Source: an uncultured Candidatus Saccharibacteria bacterium (GTDB taxonomy: Bacteria; Patescibacteriota; Saccharimonadia; Saccharimonadales; Saccharimonadaceae). From it: 52,397 nucleotides of DNA. The notes under the pieces were generated by a model, which saw nothing but the letters and a program-made list of their open reading frames with translations, did no database searches and was not told where the DNA came from. The position numbers were made by a program, and so were the translations under genes. Where the stretch lies: contig CALMAK010000020.1 in NCBI GenBank assembly GCA_937859515.1, positions 1 to 52,397 on the forward strand, read 5' to 3'. Shown here one piece after another: positions 32,284-41,210 of the stretch; positions within the stretch are counted from its first letter, which is position 1, and each line of letters starts with the position of its first letter.

Positions 32284-35200
32284 ATGAATAACGAGACGCA
32301 ATCACCTCGACCTTTCTCGGACGATGAAGCATATCGACAGTATGTTGAGGCAAATCAAACACAGGAAGACCTTGACCAGGCTGTCGCTGATGGCCGAGTT
32401 ATCGAACATCAGGTAGAAAAAACATACGAGACGATGTCGCGTGCGGAACTTGCCGACGTCATTGGTCGTGCTGAAGCGATTGGTGATGTATCGACATCAA
32501 ATGAGGCACAACACTTCCTTGAAGAGAAGATTGAGGCTGCGCTTAAGAATGTTTCTGATGAGTTGCCAGAGTACGAAGATCTGAACGGCAATATTGTTCA
32601 TGGTACCGAGACGCCGCGTCAGCGTTATCGCCGTATGCTGACCGACAAATACCTAAACGAAGCTATTGGTATCAAAGAAAACTTGGACGCGAATGAACTT
32701 GATGCGGCACCTGAGAAATTTGCTGAGGAGCACGAGCAACAAGATCTTGCTGGGCTTGCTGCCGAGGATGCAACAGCTGTTCGTGCAGAAAACGAGCATC
32801 TAAAGGCCCAGGTGGCAGAGCTGAAGGCACTTGTCGAAGCAAAGGCAGAGAGCAAGGACGTATCAGCCGAAACAGAACCGAGTCAATTTATTGATCGTTC
32901 AAGCGAGAGTGTGCGCAGTCTTGAAGACGACGGCGTGCTACCAGCACTTAATCAGCGTCGTGAGAACGGTAGTTTTGCCAGCGGTAAAGAGGAAGAGTAC
33001 GTTACTGCCGAGCAGCTTGAGGCCATTGAGGCGAACGCCGAGACAATTAAGGCTGGCCTGAAGGAAAATCTTGCATTACAAAAAGACTATCTCGCAGAAA
33101 AGCTGGATGATGAAGAGGCGCTTGCTGCACAAGCCGCTGAAGAAGGTAAAAAACTATCTGAGCTTAAGCGTAGTCTTGCGTTCAAGCTAAGGCGTGTTGA
33201 AAAAGAACTGGGCGCCCTTGACGCCCAGGAGGTCGAGACCGATGAAGAAGTGGCGGCAGACAATGAGGTGGTAGCCGAAGACGCCGAGGTTGCGGCTGAG
33301 AAAAAAGAGCTCGCCGAGAAGCAGCCACGTGCTGTTCGCAAAGAGACAAATGGTCCAACCGAGAGGCTGGTACTGTACAAGGACGGTAGCTTTGAGTGGG
33401 TGCCTGTTGATGAGCAGAAGGCAGAAGAGGTCGATGGAGAGGGCGCTACAGCGGCCGCTGAGACTTCTGAGACTAATGATGATGCTACTGAAGCAGTTGA
33501 GACACCAGCCGAAAAGAGTGACACTGATAAGGCTCGTGAACTTGCCGGAGATTATGACCTTGACGATCCAGTTCAGATGGGTAAATATCGCGCTAAGTTA
33601 GAGAGTGAAGGTATTTCGACTGCGGGTCTTGATGCTGAGGCACTGAAGAAGATCGCGAGTGGTGAGGAAACTTTTGCATCCGATGAGGAGAAGGATGATA
33701 AAAAGTCAGAACAGGACGATACAACAAAGAGCGTACGTGAGCTTGCTGAGGGTTACGACCTTGAAGATCCAGTACAAATGGGTAAGTATCGTGCCAAATT
33801 GGAGAAAGAAGGCATTTCGACCGCTGGTCTTGATGCTGAGGCACTAAAGCGAATTGCAGCCGGCGAAGAGGACTTTCCGTCTAAACCAGTCGAAGCTCGC
33901 ACTGATGCAGCAGAAGGTTCACTCGAAGGGTCTTCATCAGATGATAAAGGTGAAGAGGATGAGTCATCTCAGGAAAAAAAGAAGAAGGACATTGAGGCGT
34001 ACGATCGCGGACGCCTGGAAAATCTCCTGAAACTTCGTGATGAAATGCGAGCTGAATCAGAGAAGCTTCGTGCCGAAGGCAAGGCCGACGAGGCTGATGT
34101 CATTGACAGTAAGATCGTCGAATACAATCTTGTCATCAAGGATCTTGAAGAGAAGGTGAAGGGGTATGATACTGAATCCGAGGGTGAAAAGCCCGATAAC
34201 CCAACACTTGATGGCCTTCCGGCACGTGAAGACGAAGCATCAAAAGAGCGATCCGAAAAAGAAAAGGCATTGGCTGATGCTGCGAACAAGTTAGCTGAAC
34301 TGAAGGCGCAGCCGTGGTTCCGCAAAGATAAAGAAGCGATTAAAGCTGCCGAAGCTGAATATCTTGGATTGGCACAAGAGGCTGGTCGTGAAATAGTTGA
34401 TGGGTATGAGGATGATGAGGAAACCCGTCAGTCTTTGTTTGCAGCAACTCAAGTGGCGATGTGGGAAGATATTAACACACGTGTTGCAGAGCTAAAGAAA
34501 GAGACTAAGTATGGCAAGTTCACTGAGGCATTCGGTAAGCTGCATCCTGCTGCGCGTATGGCGATTATGGCAGGTGCCGGTGTCGGCATTGGTGTTGCGG
34601 CTGCGGCAGTTGGTACAGTAACGGGTGGTATCGGTGGAGCTGCGGTGATTGCCGGCGCAACGACATGGGCTGCAAAACTTGCAAAGGCAAAAGTAAGTGT
34701 TGATATTTCGGGATCTGATGCTAATAAGGAGCGCGAAAGAGGTAAATTCGATGCTTTGATGGCGGGTGCAAGTAGGGTAACTGGCCTTGCAAAGCTTACA
34801 AAGTGGGGAGAAGGACGCCTCGATAGGCGTTTTGAAAGCAAGGAGGCTCAGGCAGTAGATGCAATCAGCTCGGAGGCCCAAGAGAATGGTTGGACCCAGG
34901 ATGATATTGACGCCGAAGTAGCCAAGCGAAAAGCTGAATTAACAGAGGAGAAGAACAGGGCACGATCACGACGTGCGATGGCAACGAGTGCCGTATTCTT
35001 GGTTGGTGGTGGAGCTGCATCGTTTCTTGCAGCTGAAACGCTTGGTATGCCAAGCCTTGAGGATCATATCAACAGCAAGTCAGGTGATCAGACGAGCCTT
35101 GATGAGGTACCTGCGCGAACTGAGGCAGATACCGACGCTACAGATACCGATGCCGAGACGGATAGTACTGAGGCAGACACCGATGGTGCCGAGGTGGATC

Positions 35201-36816
35201 CGTTGCCAGGCGAATATACGGCCGATAATATCTATGTCAATTATGAAGAATACCTCAGCGAGAATAAGATTTCTGACTGGGCAATGGGTGAGCATATGGA
35301 TATGACATCAACTGAGACCGCCATGGATGACATGTGGGACCTTGGTGAGTCGGATCCGGGGCATGCAGGCCAGATGGTACAAGGATACCTGACGGATGCC
35401 CAGAAGGAAGAGCTTGGTCTTGGTGGTATGACACCTCAGCAGGTGGAGAATGCACTTCATGACGATGCGACCCGTGCCGCAGCCCTTAACATGATTGCCG
35501 AAGAGTTAGAAAACGGTGGCGCCAAGGTAGAGATTGTCGATAATGTGTCAGGCAACTTCTACAACTGGGGTGCTGCACCAGTTGATGAGAACGGTAATAT
35601 TATCAGTATGGAGGAGGCGCGTGCAAATGGCATCACCGATACAGAGCTAGTTCAGTCTGAACGATACCTTAGTAACGTATCATTGTTGCGCGTAACAGAT
35701 GCTAATGGCAATGTGTCATACTTTAATAGTGAATGTAAAAACTTCTTAACCGAACAACCAACACCACATATTCCTGTCGAAAGCGATCCAACTGCTGAAA
35801 ACCCATCTGATTATGCCGCCGAGAACCCTTCCGATCAAGCTGAAGAAAATCCGTCAGATCATGATGAAGAAAACCCTGGAACTGCACCAGACGATGAAGC
35901 CGAAAATCCAGGCACATCCCCTGAAGACGAAGAAGAGAATCCTGGTACTGCACCAGAAGATGAGGCTGAAAATCCAGGTACATCTCCGGATGGTGAGGAA
36001 GAAAACCCAGGCACGGCGCCTGACGCTGAAGAAGAGAATCCTTCTGACGAAATTGAGGAGAATCCAAAGACTGAGGATGCGAGTGAGTATCCAACTGCTC
36101 CGGATATGGAGAACCCTTCTGATCAAAATGAAGAAAACCCAGGTACTGCACCAGAAGATGAGGCTGAAAATCCAGGTACATCTCCGGATGGTGAGGAAGA
36201 AAACCCAGGCACGGCGCCTGACGCTGAAGAAGAGAATCCTTCCGATCCCGTGGAAGAGAACCCAAGTGATGAAGCAGAGGAAAACCCATCTGATCCTGTG
36301 GAGGAGAATCCGTCTGACGAAATCGAAGAGAATCCAAAATCAGAAAATCCTGATGATTATCCAACTGATGATGCTCCAAAGGCAGAAGTGGACGAAGACC
36401 AGGGCGAGACAACGCCACCTCCGGATGCAGAAAAGCCAGCAACTCCAGATGAAGAGCCAGCCGAAGAAGTTCCCGCTGATCATGATGCCGGTACTGCCGA
36501 AGATGCAGATCCAGTGACTCCTGAAGAGCGCGAGGAAGAGATTGAACAAGCACCTGTCGATAACAGTGCTCCTTCTGAGGAGCAGCCAGGTACGGAAGTC
36601 TCTGGTCCTGGTAGCAGTGAACCTGCTCCCGCTCCGGCACCTGCTCCCGAGCCTGCACCTCAGCCAGCGCCGGCACCTCAGCCAGCGCCGGCACCTGAAC
36701 CTGCTCCCGCACCCGCCCCAGCTCCTGAGCCAGCGCCAGCACCTGAACCTGTTCAGCCAGCTCCAGCTGAGGTAGATGCTGATCAGGGTGAGTCTGCACC
36801 ACCTGAGGATTCGTAA
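32284..36816 (+). CDS. Giant acidic repeat membrane protein, unknown function
   Basis: 1510 residues, not a family I recognise. There is no signal peptide. Residues 1-750 are Glu/Asp/Ala-rich and largely helical or coiled coil, and contain a 48-residue repeat twice (415-462 and 482-529, core DPVQMGKYRAKLE). A Gly/Ala-rich hydrophobic stretch (756-800) and a second (898-920) preceded by arginines suggest membrane insertion. After these come a 250-residue folded-looking region, ENPGTxPEDE/ENPSD repeats (about 1171-1356) and a PAPAPEP-rich end (about 1448-1496). The motif VDxDQGExxPP occurs twice in the last part. By charge, the N-terminal half should be inside and the repeats outside. It may link cytoplasm to the cell surface. 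Confidence 0.7.
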   Translation: MNNETQSPRPFSDDEAYRQYVEANQTQEDLDQAVADGRVIEHQVEKTYETMSRAELADVIGRAEAIGDVSTSNEAQHFLEEKIEAALKNVSDELPEYEDLNGNIVHGTETPRQRYRRMLTDKYLNEAIGIKENLDANELDAAPEKFAEEHEQQDLAGLAAEDATAVRAENEHLKAQVAELKALVEAKAESKDVSAETEPSQFIDRSSESVRSLEDDGVLPALNQRRENGSFASGKEEEYVTAEQLEAIEANAETIKAGLKENLALQKDYLAEKLDDEEALAAQAAEEGKKLSELKRSLAFKLRRVEKELGALDAQEVETDEEVAADNEVVAEDAEVAAEKKELAEKQPRAVRKETNGPTERLVLYKDGSFEWVPVDEQKAEEVDGEGATAAAETSETNDDATEAVETPAEKSDTDKARELAGDYDLDDPVQMGKYRAKLESEGISTAGLDAEALKKIASGEETFASDEEKDDKKSEQDDTTKSVRELAEGYDLEDPVQMGKYRAKLEKEGISTAGLDAEALKRIAAGEEDFPSKPVEARTDAAEGSLEGSSSDDKGEEDESSQEKKKKDIEAYDRGRLENLLKLRDEMRAESEKLRAEGKADEADVIDSKIVEYNLVIKDLEEKVKGYDTESEGEKPDNPTLDGLPAREDEASKERSEKEKALADAANKLAELKAQPWFRKDKEAIKAAEAEYLGLAQEAGREIVDGYEDDEETRQSLFAATQVAMWEDINTRVAELKKETKYGKFTEAFGKLHPAARMAIMAGAGVGIGVAAAAVGTVTGGIGGAAVIAGATTWAAKLAKAKVSVDISGSDANKERERGKFDALMAGASRVTGLAKLTKWGEGRLDRRFESKEAQAVDAISSEAQENGWTQDDIDAEVAKRKAELTEEKNRARSRRAMATSAVFLVGGGAASFLAAETLGMPSLEDHINSKSGDQTSLDEVPARTEADTDATDTDAETDSTEADTDGAEVDPLPGEYTADNIYVNYEEYLSENKISDWAMGEHMDMTSTETAMDDMWDLGESDPGHAGQMVQGYLTDAQKEELGLGGMTPQQVENALHDDATRAAALNMIAEELENGGAKVEIVDNVSGNFYNWGAAPVDENGNIISMEEARANGITDTELVQSERYLSNVSLLRVTDANGNVSYFNSECKNFLTEQPTPHIPVESDPTAENPSDYAAENPSDQAEENPSDHDEENPGTAPDDEAENPGTSPEDEEENPGTAPEDEAENPGTSPDGEEENPGTAPDAEEENPSDEIEENPKTEDASEYPTAPDMENPSDQNEENPGTAPEDEAENPGTSPDGEEENPGTAPDAEEENPSDPVEENPSDEAEENPSDPVEENPSDEIEENPKSENPDDYPTDDAPKAEVDEDQGETTPPPDAEKPATPDEEPAEEVPADHDAGTAEDADPVTPEEREEEIEQAPVDNSAPSEEQPGTEVSGPGSSEPAPAPAPAPEPAPQPAPAPQPAPAPEPAPAPAPAPEPAPAPEPVQPAPAEVDADQGESAPPEDS
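33526..33870 (+). repeat. Two-copy 48-codon repeat with 201-bp period
   Basis: Copies at about 33526-33669 and 33727-33870 encode near-identical segments (DPVQMGKYRAKLE and ISTAGLDAEALK in both). Third-position changes show that it is an old duplication kept by selection. Confidence 0.85.
35944..36242 (+). repeat. Exact 101-bp direct repeat, 198-bp offset
   Basis: Bases 35944-36044 recur without visible change at 36142-36242, within the ENP-repeat coding region. Perfect identity suggests recent duplication or gene conversion; the 66-codon unit keeps frame, so copy number can vary without loss of the protein. Confidence 0.8.
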
Positions 36817-36865
36817 GACTGATTATTGACCGGTGGGCTGATTGAAAAAAGAAAGAAAGGATAAA

Positions 36866-38332
36866 ATGATGAAAATACAAAACAATATCAACGTAATGCG
36901 CAAAGGATTCATGCAGCGATTTGCTGGACTACTCTCAGTAGCAGTACTGGCAGTTGTTGGTCTGATTGGGCTTGGTCCTGTTGTTGATGCGTGGGGTCCC
37001 TCGGATCGTCCGACGTACACAACGGCAAGTCCTGCGCCGCATGTAACGTTTAACTCCATTACTAATAATCCAGCGTATGGTGACGAGCGCAACTTCTTCC
37101 GTATTAAGGATGCAGCGACATCAGGTACATACACTGATGAGTTGAAGGTTGAGCCAGGTAAAACATATCGTGGATATATTTATGTTCACAACAATGCCTC
37201 AAAGGTATTAAATGATGCAGCTCACGAATACAAGGGTGTGGCATTGAATACGCAACTACGTGTCAGCCTGCCAAATAGTGTTACACCGGGCAATAAAGCC
37301 CGCATCAACGCATACATTACTGCGGACAATGCGCAACCAAAGCAGGTCTGGGATGAAGCGTACATGACTGCTGATTCAGCTGTTGCTATTCGCTATGTGC
37401 CAAACTCAGCAAAATACTATAACAACGGCCCAACAAATGGAGCAACGATTGCGGATTCATTCCTGACAACAGGTGCACCACTTGGCTTTGATAGCCTTAA
37501 CGGACGCCTGCCTGGATGTAATGAATATTCTGGTTATATCCTCTTCGACTTTGTTGTTGATAAGCCAGACTTTACGTTCAAAAAGCAAGTCGCAAAAGAC
37601 GGTACGAATCAGTGGGGTGATTCAGTTACCGCAAAGCCAGGTGAAAAGGTTAACTTTCTCTTGACTTACCAGAACACTGGTACAACACAACAGAACAATG
37701 TCATCCTTCGTGACACGTTGCCAACTGGCATGAACTATGTCGCTGGTAGCACGATCGTGACAAACTCGGTCAGTCCAAATGGCGCAAAGGGTGCTGATGG
37801 TGTGACAACAGCAACCGGAATTAACTATGGATCATATGCACCTCGAGGTAATTTGTTTGTACAATTTAGTGCAACAGTACCAAGTGCCGACAAGCTGAAG
37901 TGTGGTAAGAATGAACTAGTAAATACTGGTCAGGTTTCAACTGAAAATGGCCGCAAAGATGGAACGGCAAAGGTAATCGTTGAGGTTGAATGTCAGCCGA
38001 ACGAATGTAAGCCTGGTATCCCTGAGGGAGACAAGCGCTGTAATCCAGAGCCATGTACGCCTAAAGAAGGTGAAACAGTTGATAAGAATGGAAACTGTGT
38101 GCCAGCTGCATTGCCAACAACAGGTCCTGCGCAAATTGTTGCAGGTATCTTCGGCGTTGCATTGGTAACACTTGGATTTGCTTACTGGATGCGTAGTCGC
38201 AAGTCATACAGGAAAGCACTCGCAGGCTTTACTGAAGACTTTAAAGAAGAGCCAACTGAAGAGTTACTTGTCGCAAAGACAGAATCTCACGAGGGTCATA
38301 CGTCGCACGCAAATAACTTTCACAAAAAGTAA
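36866..38332 (+). CDS. LPTTG-type surface protein with DUF11-like domain
   Basis: About 488 residues. A signal helix (about 18-40) ends VVDAWGP. Residues 40-230 form an extracellular domain. Residues about 235-350 contain the DUF11-like pattern PGEKVNFLLTYQNTGTTxQxNVxxRDTLPTGMxY. A cysteine-rich stalk (about 365-410, seven Cys) leads to LPTTGP (from about 416), a membrane helix, RSRKSYRK and an unusually long 40-residue tail. Sortase signals normally end within a few residues of the basic cluster, so it may stay membrane-anchored. AAAGG lies 5 nt before the ATG at 36866. It follows the giant acidic gene by 49 nt and may be co-transcribed. Confidence 0.78.
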   Translation: MMKIQNNINVMRKGFMQRFAGLLSVAVLAVVGLIGLGPVVDAWGPSDRPTYTTASPAPHVTFNSITNNPAYGDERNFFRIKDAATSGTYTDELKVEPGKTYRGYIYVHNNASKVLNDAAHEYKGVALNTQLRVSLPNSVTPGNKARINAYITADNAQPKQVWDEAYMTADSAVAIRYVPNSAKYYNNGPTNGATIADSFLTTGAPLGFDSLNGRLPGCNEYSGYILFDFVVDKPDFTFKKQVAKDGTNQWGDSVTAKPGEKVNFLLTYQNTGTTQQNNVILRDTLPTGMNYVAGSTIVTNSVSPNGAKGADGVTTATGINYGSYAPRGNLFVQFSATVPSADKLKCGKNELVNTGQVSTENGRKDGTAKVIVEVECQPNECKPGIPEGDKRCNPEPCTPKEGETVDKNGNCVPAALPTTGPAQIVAGIFGVALVTLGFAYWMRSRKSYRKALAGFTEDFKEEPTEELLVAKTESHEGHTSHANNFHKK

Positions 38333-38352
38333 TCGTTTGCAGTAAAAGAAGT

Positions 38353-38383
38353 ATATGCCAGCTATCACGCTGGCATATTTTCT
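38353..38383 (+). terminator. Terminator of the LPTTG protein gene
   Basis: A perfect stem ATATGCCAGC (38353-38362) with GCTGGCATAT (38369-38378), loop TATCAC, followed by TTTCT. Confidence 0.85.
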
Positions 38384-38384
38384 A

Positions 38385-38393
38385 TGGTAAAAT
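38385..38393 (+). promoter_or_regulatory. Extended -10 promoter of the ATP-grasp gene
   Basis: TGG-TAAAAT, 7 nt before a GTG codon at 38401 and 25 nt before the ATG at 38419. Confidence 0.6.
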
Positions 38394-38400
38394 GAGAGAA

Positions 38401-39972
38401 GTGAAAAAGGGTGAGGGGATGAAATTAGCGATTATATTTCCAGATAAAGAAGGCTGGACGGTTGATCGTTTCCGTGAAAGTGCCGAAGGCCGAGGGATTG
38501 AGGTGCAGACAGTCGCTGTTACTGATGATTTGATCGCGCGTGGTCAGGTTGATATTCAGATACAGCAAGCGGACGCTGTGTTATGGAAGTTTGCCGACGC
38601 AACGCTGGCAGGATTTTTGGCATCATATCCAATTTTGAAGGATAAGCCACTTATTAATACGGGTGTTGTATTGATGCCAAGCGCAACAGACAAATTCTTG
38701 CAACAACAGTTATTGGTACGGTCATCACTATCCGAGTATGCCCTTGCGACATATCGTGTGCGCAGTAAAGAACATGTGGAGGAGCTGGTGAATGAGGGCG
38801 TGTTGTCGTACCCCCTCGTTGTAAAGCCCGCATGGGGGACGAACGCTCAAAACATATGCATTGCGAGGTCGGTTGATGATCTGCAGAGGGTAGGTAAATG
38901 GCAAAGCCAGATTGCCGAGCCGTTCATCTCCAGTCTTGAGGAGTGGCGAGTGTTTGTGATCGGCGGGGTTGTTGCGGGAATTATGAAGAAGCATCGCAAA
39001 GATGGAGCTGACCCAGATACGACAATTATCGGGGGAGGCGCCCGCAATATCGCCGAAGAGGACGTGCATCTCTCGGCGCAACTGGCCGACATCGCCGAGC
39101 GCGTTGCATCGCTGTTTCATCTTGAATATGCCGGCATTGATATCGTGCGCGATCGCCATACGGGAGCATTGCATGTCTACGAGGCAAACAGTGCCGCGGG
39201 GTGGCAAAATGGATTTGTCGAGGCAACAGGAGAAGATATTCCGGCACAAGTGCTTGATTGGTTTGAGGAGAGATTGTCAGCCCATCGAGATAACGATGTA
39301 TCGCGATCAGTAAGAAGGTATTTGTATCGACGATCGCGTCGCTTGCCACTGATTGATGAGTTGCTGTTGATGAGTCTTCTGATGGAGGTATACCCTAAGG
39401 GCGATATGATTGTTAGGCGGCAACAATTGATGGGTGAGGATTACGCTTCGTTGCGCCAGGCTATTCAGAGTGAACTTGGTAGCAGTAGGGGCCGGGGAGT
39501 GACGTATGTTCGGGAATTATTAGATATTCTTTGTCGGCATCACACGGTTGAGCCACGTAAGATATTAGGGGACGCGCTGTATGAGACGGTGTTTACCGAT
39601 GGGACAGTGAATACACCAGAGGGTGATGTGACACGAGGGAATATCACAGCGTGGGTAGAATGTCTGCGTGTCGACAAGGATACTGCACTTATATCTGCGA
39701 TAGATAAGGTGATACGGATGAATTTCACATCAATCCCACTCGTCACGCTCCTTAAATTTGCTGTGTACGCGCGACTACTGGGTAGTCCAAGTGATATGGA
39801 GGCATTAATTATCGGTCGTGCGCGGGCGAGTGTGTCGTGGGCGGGTAATTTTATGATTGATGAACAGGAGGTGCCGGTGGGCGTTTCGACAGGACACACC
39901 CTCAGGCAGGGGTACCTACAAAGTGCATACTATGTATGGCTCGAGGCGCTTGTTGAGAGGGCGGACTTGTAA
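38401..39972 (+). CDS. ATP-grasp protein (RimK-like) with a novel C-terminal domain
   Basis: About 523 residues. Residues 7-310 form a RimK-like ATP-grasp ligase: an N-terminal Rossmann-like part (KLAIIFPDKEG), the ATP-clamp strands YPLVVKPAWGTNA, and the metal site YAGIDIVRD...LHVYEANSAAGW. The remaining 210 residues match nothing I know; they are helical, with a conserved-looking SxxWAGNFMID stretch. The start is either GTG 38401, 7 nt after the -10 (leaderless), or ATG 38419, which directly abuts GAGGGG. The family ligates an amino acid to a carboxylate; substrate unknown, possibly a peptide or protein tail. Confidence 0.75.
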   Translation: MKKGEGMKLAIIFPDKEGWTVDRFRESAEGRGIEVQTVAVTDDLIARGQVDIQIQQADAVLWKFADATLAGFLASYPILKDKPLINTGVVLMPSATDKFLQQQLLVRSSLSEYALATYRVRSKEHVEELVNEGVLSYPLVVKPAWGTNAQNICIARSVDDLQRVGKWQSQIAEPFISSLEEWRVFVIGGVVAGIMKKHRKDGADPDTTIIGGGARNIAEEDVHLSAQLADIAERVASLFHLEYAGIDIVRDRHTGALHVYEANSAAGWQNGFVEATGEDIPAQVLDWFEERLSAHRDNDVSRSVRRYLYRRSRRLPLIDELLLMSLLMEVYPKGDMIVRRQQLMGEDYASLRQAIQSELGSSRGRGVTYVRELLDILCRHHTVEPRKILGDALYETVFTDGTVNTPEGDVTRGNITAWVECLRVDKDTALISAIDKVIRMNFTSIPLVTLLKFAVYARLLGSPSDMEALIIGRARASVSWAGNFMIDEQEVPVGVSTGHTLRQGYLQSAYYVWLEALVERADL

Positions 39973-39995
39973 AAATAACGACCATCTGGTACAAT
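39967..39995 (+). promoter_or_regulatory. Promoter of rplU
   Basis: TTGTAA (39967-39972), 17-bp spacer, extended -10 TGG-TACAAT (39987-39995). The -35 overlaps the stop of the ATP-grasp gene. Confidence 0.8.
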
Positions 39996-40030
39996 CTATA
40001 TCTGATTGATTAACAATTTAAAGGAATGAT

Positions 40031-40339
40031 ATGACAAAAGCAGTCGTAAAGGTTGGTGGCAAGCAGTATGTTGTCGCCGAAAAAGAGACCCTCCTGGTGG
40101 ACCTCCTCCCGGAAGGAACGAAAGAGCTCACCCTTGAACCACTACTTGTTATCGACGGTGATACAACCACGGTCGGTACGCCAGTAGTTAAAGGCGTGAC
40201 TGTAAAGGCAAAGGTAGTCGAGGAACTCGTAAAGGGTGACAAGATTCGCGTTATTCGCTATAAGGCAAAGAAGCGTGTTCACAAAGAGAACGGCCATCGC
40301 CAAAAATATACTAAGATTGAGATCTCATCAATTAAATAG
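40031..40339 (+). CDS. rplU: Ribosomal protein bL21
   Basis: 102 residues. VVKVGGKQYVVxEKETLLVDLL at the start and KRVHKENGHRQKYTKIEIxxI at the end are the L21 signatures. It binds 23S rRNA in the 50S subunit. AAGGA lies 5 nt before the ATG. In most bacteria rpmA (L27) follows rplU; here a terminator and parA follow, so L27 must be encoded elsewhere. Confidence 0.95.
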   Translation: MTKAVVKVGGKQYVVAEKETLLVDLLPEGTKELTLEPLLVIDGDTTTVGTPVVKGVTVKAKVVEELVKGDKIRVIRYKAKKRVHKENGHRQKYTKIEISSIK

Positions 40340-40345
40340 TCATAG

Positions 40346-40370
40346 AAGCCACCCGAAAGGGTGGTTTTTT
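40346..40370 (+). terminator. Terminator of rplU
   Basis: AAGCCACCC (40346-40354), GAAA loop, GGGTGGTTT (40359-40367), then T. Confidence 0.9.
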
Positions 40371-40393
40371 AGTGGTGGGAATTGCCAGGGGCG

Positions 40394-40402
40394 TGATACA
40401 AT
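40394..40402 (+). promoter_or_regulatory. Extended -10 promoter of parAB
   Basis: TGA-TACAAT, 30 nt before the GTG start; AAGGGG lies in the leader. Confidence 0.6.
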
Positions 40403-40432
40403 AGGTATTAGCAAAAGGGGTATAAGAAACAC

Positions 40433-41197
40433 GTGACAACAGTTATTGCAGTGACGAATCAAAAGGGTGGTGTGGGTAAGACGACAACGTCGGTGAATCT
40501 TGCTTATTATCTTGCAAAGGCAGGCAAGCGCACGCTACTGATTGATTTTGACCCTCAGGGCAATGCTACAAGCGGCCTTGGTGTTGACAAGCAAGGCTTG
40601 GGTCAGACCGTTGTTGACGTTATTATGCACCGCACCACGCTTGACCAAGTAATAGTTGCAACTGAACACAAAAACTTGTGGCTGGCGCCAACGACACCAC
40701 ATCTTGCAAATGCTGAGGTAGAATTAGCGCAGGCTGATCAGCGTTTTACACGTCTGCGCACGGCAATCGAACAGTGCGGCATTGAGTATGACATCGTCAT
40801 CATTGATAGTCCACCGAGTCTTAGTTTGTTGACGGTGAATGGACTGATTGCTGCACAGTATGTTTTGTTGCCGGTGCAGACAGAGTTTTACGCATTAGAG
40901 GGCCTTGGGCAGCTGCTTGAAACGATGCGCCTTCTTCGTAAAGCGACGAACCCAACGCTGGAACTATTAGGCGTCTTACCGACGATGGTAGATAGTCGTA
41001 CGACTCTTAGTGCGCAGGTGGTGGCAGAAATCCACAAGCACTTCCCAGGTAAAGTCTTCAAAGCGACGATTCCACGCAATATTCGCCTTGCCGAGGCACC
41101 AAGTCACGGTGTGCCAATTGGGGTGTACGATCGTTTCTCGAAGGGTGCTCGGGCGTATAAGACGCTGGCGGCCGAAATACTGGATCGAATAAAGTAA
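40433..41197 (+). CDS. parA: Chromosome-partitioning ATPase ParA (Soj)
   Basis: 254 residues. The deviant Walker A KGGVGKTTT lies at residues 11-19, LLIDFDPQGNAT at about 36-47, and the Walker B strand IVIIDSPPS in the middle. There is no N-terminal DNA-binding domain, as in chromosomal Soj. It forms a gradient on the nucleoid that moves ParB-parS. The GTG start follows AAGGGG by about 12 nt. parB follows 13 nt after the stop. Confidence 0.93.
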   Translation: MTTVIAVTNQKGGVGKTTTSVNLAYYLAKAGKRTLLIDFDPQGNATSGLGVDKQGLGQTVVDVIMHRTTLDQVIVATEHKNLWLAPTTPHLANAEVELAQADQRFTRLRTAIEQCGIEYDIVIIDSPPSLSLLTVNGLIAAQYVLLPVQTEFYALEGLGQLLETMRLLRKATNPTLELLGVLPTMVDSRTTLSAQVVAEIHKHFPGKVFKATIPRNIRLAEAPSHGVPIGVYDRFSKGARAYKTLAAEILDRIK

Positions 41198-41210
41198 GAA
41201 GGAGGGGATG

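Noticed and set aside
35813-36517. 234-codon plus-strand frame inside the giant acidic gene
   Set aside because: It is a Lys/Arg/Thr-rich out-of-frame reading of the same repeats and lacks any ribosome-binding site or promoter.
35723-36880. 385-codon minus-strand frame opposite the ENP repeats
   Set aside because: It is the antisense of a repetitive acidic coding region, rich in Leu/Gln/His as expected from that composition, and has no start context.
40427-40442. CACGTG core at the parA start resembling a parS site
   Set aside because: Only the six-base core matches; the flanks (AAA on the left, ACA on the right) do not give the TGTTTCACGTGAAACA palindrome. Other CACGTG cores at 789 and 24309 are similarly partial.
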